Of a stretch of 16,908 nucleotides of DNA, positions 9,633 to 16,908 are shown piece by piece. Numbering within the stretch: the first letter of the stretch is position 1; each line of letters begins with the position of its first letter. A program made the position numbers and the translations under genes. The notes beneath the pieces are model-generated. The model was not told where the DNA came from. It was given only the letters and a program-made list of their open reading frames with translations, and searched no databases. Source of the DNA: Pholiota molesta (Eukaryota > Basidiomycota > Agaricomycetes > Agaricales > Strophariaceae); NCBI GenBank assembly GCA_014925825.1, contig JACGCK010000539.1, positions 1 to 16,908 on the forward strand. Reading direction: 5' to 3'.

Positions 9633-9977
9633 TACGAGGTGTACTCATAATGTTTGGATTGACAACTAACCATAAATTATAGTCGTCGCCTTGCGTAGTT
9701 ACCTGATTCTTTTACATTTGCCTCTCATTGCTTTTTTGTACCTTGTTATTTCTTTTTGTGTCTTGTTATGTTTTACACCGATGCTCTGAATGTATATAAT
9801 GCAACGCTCTTGATATACAAATAATAATTGCGGACGAGGTTTGGAATTTGTTCACAGAGTTCGTACCACAGGATTTACCACACAGGCATCTGGGGAAGAG
9901 AAAGTTGAGACGCCCGATGGCCTTACAGTTCCAGTCGGCTTGGCAGTTGAATAATGTCAATTATTTGGTGCTAGCGA
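9633..9977. other. Intergenic stretch, nothing recognised
   Basis: AT-rich sequence between the stop of the small plus-strand gene and the end of the minus-strand remnant. It contains two imperfect copies of a T-rich motif (TTTTGTACCTTGTTATTTC and TTTTTGTGTCTTGTTATG, about 9733-9770) that could belong to a 3' UTR or terminator. Short frames on both strands lack start contexts or family resemblance. Confidence 0.4.
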
Positions 9978-10897
9978 TCACACCAACAGAACTGACCAGA
10001 AGTATGTCGGAGCAACCAGCCAGATTGTCTGATGTTCGCGCGTGGCACGACGTTCTTGCCATGTTATAGATCGACGGCTTTGAGGGTTTGAATTGCCGTT
10101 GGATTGTGTACCAAAACCGTTCTCAACAGCCTTCTTGGAGAAATCGTAGAGGGCATTGTCACTACAAAAATCGTCAGAGAGCAAAGTTCGGCTAGAACAA
10201 GCCTAACTTACGAGTAGCTCGTGTATCCAACGCCGTTGGCACTGCGTAGAGTCTAGAGGAAGACCATATCGGTGGTACACAGACTGGTGGTGAGCAGCGA
10301 CTGGTGGGCGAACAGCCTTGGCGAGGGCTACGGGACGGTGGCGTGCGTGGATGGCCGTTCCATTCAAATGCTCCTGTGCTGACGGCGTCTGCGACTCAAA
10401 GCCACCACCGTCTATCTGACATCGGCGTGTTCCTCCGCCGTGCAAGGTTGAGCGCGGCATCGTCCGACGACTGCTGCGGCTTGGGAGGAGGTGTGCGCGT
10501 GCTGCTGCTATTGGATGTGCTGCACGGGGTGGTGTTCGGGCTGTTGGTGGTGTTGGCCGCCCTGGAGCGAGGGAGGGGCGGTGCCGTGCATGCCACTAGG
10601 GCCAGCGCCAGGCTGAGGCCGGGGAATGGGGTGCCGCCCCATATGCGCTTGCCTGGGTACCCATCCAAAATTAGCACTGACGTTGAATAACAGGATGAAA
10701 CTGTGAATACTTGCCATCGAAGAATCCAGAATAGGGAGGGCGTGTCCATTGATCCACAGTTGTTGGAACGACAGGGACTATGTCTGAGGTATAAACGTAA
10801 CCTGAGTAGATATCATTTCGTTATTTCGTTAAAGTAGGAAGTGCGTACCTTGGTGAGCAGCAAGAAGCAAAAGCTTCAGAGAATCGTCGGTGGCCAT
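9978..10897 (-). pseudogene. Remnant of a multi-exon gene with an internal frame slip
   Basis: Reading the minus strand, ATG at 10897 opens exon 10897-10849. Intron 10848-10802 (GTACGC...CTCAG, 47 nt) leads to exon 10801-10711, and intron 10710-10653 (GTATTC...GTGCTAATTT...CCCAG, 58 nt) leads to exon 10652-10508. Frames join cleanly to 94 aa (MATDDSLKLLLLAAHQGYVY... with a Pro/His/Gln-rich end) and stop at TAG 10510-10508. Directly after, another frame continues with coding-like sequence (SSSTRTPPPKPQQSSDDAAL), as if one base were lost or gained in the CAATAGCAGCAG tract. Further on, exon 10252-10212, intron 10211-10162 (GTAAGT...TTGTAG) and exon 10161-9978 give ...GVGYTSYSDNALYDFSKKAV... So the locus looks like a once longer gene now broken. 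No family is recognised. A real short gene ending at the TAG cannot be excluded. Confidence 0.45.
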
Positions 10898-11101
10898 AAG
10901 TGTTAACCTTGGTCAGCTTGAGAGTCGAATGGCTATTCATATGACGTGCATCTTTCAGTTCAACTATGCGCGAACAACACTCGAGCAACGCTAAACACGC
11001 ACACAAGCGGGAACGCCCCTAAAAGATAATCATGGAATGGCGCGAATGCCTCCCAGCACGAGTCAACGCCCACAGGGTCCCTATCATCATACGACTCCGT
11101 C

Positions 11102-11655
11102 CTAACCCCCTGCAGTTAGCACCCATACAGCCGAAGCAGAAGAGAGCGCCCCGCCAGCCAGTCCACCGTGCTCGTCTCGAACGCCAGCGCCGACGTTGGA
11201 CTCGGTGTTGGCGCTGTTCCGGGCGCGTTGGTGAGGTTGCGAGCTCGTAGCTTATGCAGTGCGCTTACCCGTCCAGTGCGCATCGGCGCCCTGCGGCGCG
11301 AAGGACGGTGTCGGCAGTGCTGTCCAAAGAGCATTGGTAAGTACTTCGGCTCGCGTCGCACAGAGGAAACGTACCTGATAAGATTATCGCGATCCGTCGC
11401 AGGACGCGCTCCGTTGGCTTTGAGTCGGGGAAGTGAGTCTGCTGACATAACTAGCAGGAGGTCAGAACGACTCGGAAGGAGGAGGAAAGCAACTCGATCT
11501 ACGGAAATCTGTAACAGTGGCAGCCTGTGCATTCGTGAGCAATGGGCTGGCTGTTGCGGCTGCGTCCTCATGGTCCTTTCGCTAGCGAGTTCACGCGGCG
11601 CCGAAGGTTAGAGGCCGGGGTGCATTACTGCGAAGAAGAGGCGCTGGAACTTGTC
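11102..11655 (-). CDS. Chain of five exons of an unrecognised minus-strand gene, 5' end unresolved
   Basis: On the minus strand, exons 11655-11629, 11581-11503, 11450-11375, 11319-11269 and 11213-11102 are separated by introns of 47, 52, 55 and 55 nt. All have GT-AG ends and several have good donors (GTAATG with CTAAC branch point, GTACGT, GTAAGC). The joined frame has no stop until TAG at 11104-11102 and reads ...DKFQRLFFARKDHEDAAATA... through SADSLPRLKANGARPATDRD to SSASAVWVLTAGG. Four consecutive frame-preserving introns are hard to get by chance, so this was or is a gene. The start is not resolved: upstream, a frame ending ...FSYPASVERLRACD (to about 11725) could be the preceding exon. 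The product is small and Ala/Gly/Arg-rich with no recognisable domain. It may be intact or an eroded 3' part. A plus-strand frame at 11542-11781 is probably its antisense shadow. Confidence 0.4.
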
Positions 11656-12123
11656 CTAGAGTGCATGAGCACGGGCACCAGCCGTGACGAGATGGAATGG
11701 ACCTTGAGTGTCATCCTCGAACCACGTCGCAGGCCCTCAGCCTCTCCACTGATGCTGGATACGAGAATCGTTCGTCGTTGATGGACGGAGGAGAGTGGGT
11801 GTATAATTTGAAACCTATAACTTGAACGCGGTCAAGTAGGAAATAATTTCTTGCCAAGTCAAAAGGCTTACCATATAGTTTACACCTAATCACATCATGA
11901 TCGTCTTAGATGTGCGACAAAGTGGTCAAAGGGCATCCCACCACCTTTTCTCACCGAAAAGTGCTTGAAATTCAATTTAATTAGTTTCAACTTGGTTATT
12001 ATACCAAACGCTTTTGAAGATGAAAACAGGGGAGGCGATAGTTGATAGTCGATGAAAGAATACCGATCCCCTCAGGAATAGAGATAGTCGCCCTTGTATC
12101 GACCTTGCACAGAAGTATCTATA
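11656..12123. other. 3' flank of the transposase gene
   Basis: AT-rich sequence beyond the transposase stop (12124-12126). It would contain the 3' UTR and possibly the terminal inverted repeat of the transposon. No clear inverted match to the right end of the window was found; GTGGTCAAAGG near 11922 only weakly resembles GAGGTCAAAG on the minus strand near 16870. Possible 5' exon sequence of the neighbouring minus-strand gene lies at about 11725-11820. Confidence 0.4.
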
Positions 12124-15100
12124 TTAATCTGGGTTATAAGTATCTAATATCAAGTCATCTTCGTCATCCTCTTCAGGCCCGTCCTCGCCACCATTCTCAT
12201 CCGCACCTGAATCTGAGTTTCTGCCGTCGAACTCCACATCATAGCCATCATGTTCAACAAACCCGAGTTCAAGATCATCTCCCTGCTCATCTTGTTCGTC
12301 CTGTTTTCCTTGATCGTCTTCTCCTCTCTGTTTTTCTTCTTCTCCCCGTTCGTTTTCGACTCGTTGATCTTCTTCTCCGTGCTCGTCGACTTCGGGAGGC
12401 ATGTAGCTTTGTTGGGAGCGATGGTCGCAGTCATGTGAATAACTATGGCCAACACCCAGTCCCCAATGATACCTCATGAGCATGTCACGATCGGCAAATC
12501 TAAAATCATCTGAGCAAAACAGAAAACGCCGGTGGAGGGAATTGAGTTCTATCAGACCTATTCACGTCATAGCTTATCCAATCCTGGCCATCTTTTGATA
12601 TACTTGAAAGGCCAATTCCATCAGGATGACTTTTCCCTAAAGAGAAGGCTTGAATTAAATGACAGCCCCTAAGGACCAGGCTCGGGTCTACAAAGCCAAA
12701 GGAGCCTTGTTCAGCCATCGGAGGAAAGGAAAGACGATCAAGGCGTGAGGAAGTCCATCCAGAGTGAGGCCCTGTGACATCTAGTTGAAACCAACGGACA
12801 TGGAGGAAGTCAAAGCGCATTGCTTCGTAACCAGTCATACCTGGACCGGTGTAGATAATGTTTACATGGTATATTCCGATTACACGAGCATAGAGGAAGG
12901 GATGGGCATTCAATGCATCGGAGTCGGGATTGTTGCCCGTTTCGAGATCAGAAAGCAGCATAATGTTGCAATGTGATGTCCTTGGGTTTATGATATCCTC
13001 TGAGCGACGCACGTCATATGTTGTGTAGTAGAAACGGGCCAGTTTATGATTATACAAACGATTGTCTTTGATCAGGACTGAATTCTGTGCCTCTTCCATA
13101 GCGTTGATGCCTGATCCGAAATTTTCCTTGGATATTTGAAGTTTTGAACAAATTCTATCGAGGAGGTGCTCCTTCAAGTTCTTGACGAAATCCTGCAATT
13201 AAAGTTAGAAGATTTTGGTCAAGGTAGCGACATATTTATAATACCTTAGCAGCAGGATCATAGCGACTCTCTCGAGCAAAAACGTCGAGGTTGAAGGGAT
13301 GATTCTGCGTCTTTCCGATATGATAATCGCAGGCCGATGACTCCGGTCCCTTCTCGTGCTTGAGCACCGTCTGAACTTTGTCAGCCTCATTGAATTTTTG
13401 TCGGATTCGACGAATACGAGCTTGGCGTCGCTCAATTTGGGTCAGCTGTTTTTCAAAATTTTTACGGCTTGTGCGGAGATAGCGCGACTTCGGAGAACGG
13501 TGTTCCAGTTCCATCTGACGTTCATGTGAGCATAGGAAATGACAAACAAGATGTGGTGCTTTACCGGCTCTGTCGAGTATGAATCAATTGTTCCGTTTCG
13601 TCGGATGGTCGCCACATAATCACCCAAAGAATGGTCTTTGTAGGTATTAAGGTTGAGAGTCTTGTACCGCCTGCCTACAGCCTTCGCTATGAGAGGTTTT
13701 GAAGCTTTCTCCTTGGTTATGGGTATAAGCGGAGATGTAGGCACATCGTTCGCGACAGAGGATGAAAGAGCCGATTCGACTACGGTGTTGGACCCGACGG
13801 AGACGCTAGCACTTTCAGCGGTTGGTTTGTTGGCAGCAGATTTCTTAGCCATTCGTCGCTCCCGAGCCGTTGCTTCGCGCTTCAACTCTTGCGTGTCAAA
13901 AGCTGGACAAGTCTTCTCTTGAAAATCCCTCAATAACTCCGCAAGTTGATTTGTGGTTGATTCCAGTATATCCAACGATAAATCCGTATGCTGTCGAAGC
14001 TTCGCTAATGCGTGCCAATGGGCAAGTGTGAATAAGAGAACCATTAGGCGTTTATTGTGGGGCTCAGGCAAAAGACCTTCGAAAACGGGTATAGAGCACT
14101 TATAGTAGCGAACTCAGCCAGTAAGCAATGATGTTCAGTAGATGTTACTTACTTGGAGAAGGTTTTCATAATCTCGTGCGGCAAGCTTCTTCAGCTCAGA
14201 AACGCTGTTTGTGAAGCGTCGAATGGAATCACGGCCGAAAGTAGGCACGTCGCGAAACCTAATCCGAGATAATGAGATGATGGGCATGAAAATTCAAGGA
14301 GAATTGCGCGTTACCTTTGATCCAATTTGTTTATGGCCCCGTCAACACATTCAAGGATTCTAAGGAGATGTATGAATACTTTGCGCCAGACCCCAAGTTC
14401 AATTTCGTGCATGAAATCAACTAGAAAAATAGAGAACAGGTTGAACCCGAAGCGAGAGAGTTTGACCGAAAATGCATTCTGTAAAATGTAAGTCCGCGTT
14501 AGCCTGTGTTGAAGAAGAGTAACTCAGAAGAAGTAGATACCTCAGTTGGGACCAGAGATTGTGGTTTAAGCAAGCGTTCAACAGCTGCGCTATCAACCGC
14601 CAAATTCTTTTCGTAAATCATCTCGCGAGCACTTGATATTTTAGCTTTATACATCAGATTATCCACTCTGGCGAGGCTTGACCGCTGGCTCTTATCGCGC
14701 CTCGTCCCTACTTGATGTACGCGATCCTTTGGGATCAGGCATCTAGGACATGGGCAACTGCCCATGTTTCGGATGCTGCTCAGAAGAATTCTATATCACG
14801 GGTGCATGAGAAATCAAATCAAAGGATGGGTGATTCTGGACAAACTTTTCCGGGTAATCCGCCGAATATGCGAATATTCTGAAGTAGAAACGTCGTTTTA
14901 TGCCATCACAACACTGTATCACTACGCCATGTTCATACGCCTGTAGAAAATCATCGCCAAGTAACTCTTTCCATTGCGCGTGGAAGAGCTCTCGTTGAGA
15001 GTGAGTCATAAATGCCTGGCTGGGACCTTTTCCGCCTGTATGTGATGTTGCGAAGTCTTTAAACTCTGGTGGAAGCTATGGCCAACAGGCATTAAATCCT

Positions 15101-16523
15101 TGAGCAGATAAAATAACTCAAGGATCGTACCTTGTGGAAATATGCAATGTGGTTACATAGGTTACACGTGGGCTTGCATCTCCGATACTTGGACTCATTC
15201 CCAAAGTACATATAGCAGGGCCACAATGAGGCGCTTCCAAACGACGTGAGATGAGTGCTATCGGACCCAAACATGAGGCCAACCAAAACCCGGGGTAGAG
15301 AACACCCAGGCTCCCCAGCCGACGTCTGGATTTCCTCATGCGCCTCTAAAAAGGCAGGAGATGTGTATAATTCTCCATAAACCTTAGTAGACTCTGCGTC
15401 AGACATGCCTCTTCTCCGCCATCGGAATTCATACGGCTCGAGGTGAAAGTGTTGAAAGTCGTGCGGGTTTGCCATCTTCTCTCTTAGTACAGACACGATG
15501 CTTCGGTGGTAAAACGGAGGGAAGGTGTATTGGTGGAGACCTGGATTGTGCGTTTTTTTGTGGAAAGGAAAGGATAGCGTTATTGTCGTCTCGATCCATC
15601 CAGCGTCAGGCTCGTCAAGCCACATATCTTCAGAATCGGGACATTCTCCAAGACGTTTGTTGAGAAAATTCCATGGAACATCCCTGACATCCGCAGGACT
15701 GAATGCTTGATCGCCGACAATGTCTATTAGCTTCTTGAAATCTTCCTTCGTCTTTTGGGACCCTTCATTCCAGTACCATTCTCCTAGTAAAAATGCACTC
15801 TGGTTCGGATACGGCTGGAAAAGTGAAGCTGGGATGGGGACAGCTTCATCGCTGTGATCGGATGCTACGTCTGACAGGTCGGTGGGCTCTATTTCTGTAT
15901 CCGGGTCATGGGCAGGGAAAGAGGCGGCATGATACTGCCGGAAAAGACCGAATATGTTACATCGAGATTTCAAAATTTGTCGTGGTGGATTGACAGTGGT
16001 CAGAAAGGAATGGGAAGGGATGGTTTCTGCCTGTAGAGGTTCAGTTGCAGGGGGCAAACTAGAAGGAGCTGTTGGCTGCTGGTTTCGATAGCGCAAGGGG
16101 GGTAACACATTTTCTCGGCGTGTTCGTCGTTTTGCAAGAGAAAGCGAGCCTTCAGCCTCTGAATCGACCTCCGCGATATTGGGAATGCGTTCTATCTTCG
16201 TTTACATCGTATTCAGCATGCCTTAACGAAGAATGATTTGAATTGCTCACTTCGACCGTTGGCTCTGGGACACGTTGGTCGCACTGCAGTACCAGCGGTT
16301 GGCTTGAAGCAAGAATGCCGTCTAGTCGAGATTTCTTCTTCCTTCTGTATGCCTCTTGAATTACCTCAAGAGCGCTTGCCATCCTCTTTTTTCCTAGTCG
16401 ACAACTGCGAGTATGGTTGCTGTAGGCGTTTGATTGCGCAAAGCTGCGACCACAGCTCAAACATGTCAGAGCGGGGTTATCGAAAGCCGTATGATAGGGC
16501 TCGTGGTCGTCCATGCCTTCCAT
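12124..16523 (-). CDS. Plavaka/KDZ-type transposase, intact ten-exon gene
   Basis: Minus-strand exons: 16523-16251, 16195-15131, 15075-14846, 14790-14541, 14478-14315, 14258-14153, 14098-13565, 13514-13245, 13192-12558, 12499-12124. They total 3903 nt (1300 aa plus stop); the nine introns are 50-62 nt. Landmarks: a CCHC-type zinc finger at 21-41 (CLSCGRSFAQSNAYSNHTRS, ending in Cys 41); GSDSTHLTSFG with Asp 403, followed by YFGNESKYRR and a CKPTCNLC cluster; AYEHGVVIQCCDGIKRRFY and AYSADYPEK; CPCPRC at 535-540; DFMHEIELGVW at 627-637; EPHNKR and HWHALAKLRQHT; NLNTYKDHSLGDYV; HPFLYARVIGIYHVN; and a Glu/Asp-rich tail from about 1200. These motifs are those of the large Plavaka-type transposases of basidiomycetes, cut-and-paste enzymes with an RNase H-like core. 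Asp 403 and the DxxHE region are likely catalytic (inference). The frame has no stop or shift across ten exons, so the copy is young, active or conserved. Third codon positions are less GC-rich than in the zinc-finger gene. An in-phase Cys-rich frame lies upstream beyond one TGA. Confidence 0.88.
12124..16523 (-). mobile_element. Core of a Plavaka-type DNA transposon, ends not located
   Basis: The only transposon part that can be bounded is the transposase gene. Terminal inverted repeats and target-site duplication were looked for in 11656-12123 and 16524-16908 and not recognised. The 5' end may lie beyond the window. No second open frame of the element is evident downstream of the transposase. 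Confidence 0.6.
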
Positions 16524-16908
16524 TATGCCGTTGGTCGACAGCTCTGCACCTTTGTGTCAACGATGGATTTGCAGTTCTAAGTCAAGTAGCTGAAGGATGA
16601 CCTTGTGTAATGTTTGAAACCACCTTTGAATTCGGACATAATGAGCTGCGCCGCAGAAATTTGCGGAATCGCTGCGGCAGGCAGGGCATGTTGGCAAACA
16701 AGACTCGAACATGGATGCGCAGCCCATTGCCAAAGACGGCAGTCATGGCGCAGTTGCACTGGTGTCAACCACGGCTGCGCTTTTTCAATCCATTCCAGCA
16801 TAGGCACTGGAAGGGAACTTCAGTTCTTCGAGGTGCATAAGAGCAAGAACATAGATATCACGCACTTGTTCTTTGACCTCTACCCTTGTTATAAATCAAT
16901 TACTATCA
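16524..16908 (-). other. Upstream region of the transposase with an in-phase Cys-rich frame
   Basis: On the minus strand an ATG at 16727 opens 56 codons to TGA at 16559-16557, and this frame is in phase with the transposase ATG at 16523. The frame has a Cys cluster (ESCLPTCPACRSDSANFC) with a His a few residues on, then RIQRWFQTLHKVILQLL. After the TGA the frame stays open (HKGAELSTNGI) into the transposase start. It may be a lost N-terminal extension or untranslated leader. Outside 16727 the sequence up to the window end is unassigned. Confidence 0.35.

Noticed and set aside
10304..10690. 128-codon plus-strand frame
   Set aside because: It overlaps the minus-strand remnant whose exons carry splice signals; the plus-strand frame is Gly/Val/Leu-rich with no start context or domain.
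11542..11781. 79-codon plus-strand ATG frame (EEEALELVLECMSTG...)
   Set aside because: It looks protein-like but lies opposite the minus-strand exon chain, where four frame-preserving introns give stronger support. It was kept only as a possible alternative.
12042..12479. Plus-strand frames of 145 and 62 codons
   Set aside because: They are complements of the Glu/Asp-rich tail of the transposase, which is joined in frame to the upstream exons.
11656..16908. Terminal inverted repeats of the Plavaka element (GTGGTCAAAGG near 11922 versus GAGGTCAAAG on the minus strand near 16870; TGATAGT near 12040 versus the window end)
   Set aside because: Matches of 7-9 bases are within chance for this length and are not placed symmetrically around the gene.

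Overview
The window looks like nuclear DNA of a basidiomycete fungus, probably an Agaricomycete. Its genes are broken by many short GT-AG introns (mostly about 47-62 nt). One gene has GC-rich third codon positions. The largest gene is a Plavaka/KDZ-type transposase of a kind expanded in mushroom-forming fungi. No bacterial-style operons, rRNA or tRNA were seen.

Layout. Positions 1-8728 form one symmetrical structure. A left arm (1-1099) of four 229-bp tandem units plus a variant terminal unit is repeated as an exact-looking reverse complement at 7630-8728. The mirror relation x + y = 8729 holds at every landmark checked, with no indel. Between the arms lies a 6.5-kb single-copy spacer. It carries one complete ten-exon gene (1813-6091, +, 938 aa after splicing) for an RNA-binding-type protein with an RRM-like N-terminal part, two RanBP2-type zinc fingers and a long polyQ/low-complexity tail, most like fungal Nrp1-type proteins. 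A more diverged relative of the repeat lies just outside the right arm (8729-8965). The left arm runs off the window edge.

Positions 8966-11655 are an erosion zone: a small two-exon gene of unknown function (9152-9632, +), a minus-strand gene remnant whose reading frame slips at a CAG-type tract (9978-10897), and a chain of minus-strand exons with good splice sites but no recognisable family (11102-11655).

Positions 12124-16523 (minus) carry an uninterrupted ten-exon, 1300-aa transposase. It has an N-terminal CCHC-type zinc finger, a GSDSTHLTSFG-type motif, a CPCPRC knuckle, a DFMHEIELGVW motif and an acidic tail. A short Cys-rich frame upstream (16557-16727) is in phase with it and separated by one TGA. 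The element's terminal inverted repeats could not be identified in the window.

The genes do not form a pathway. The window reads as a repeat-rich, transposon-bearing region in which a normal cellular gene sits inside a large foldback-like inverted repeat. All splice models are manual, based on splice consensus, frame continuity and family resemblance; no database search or transcript data were available.
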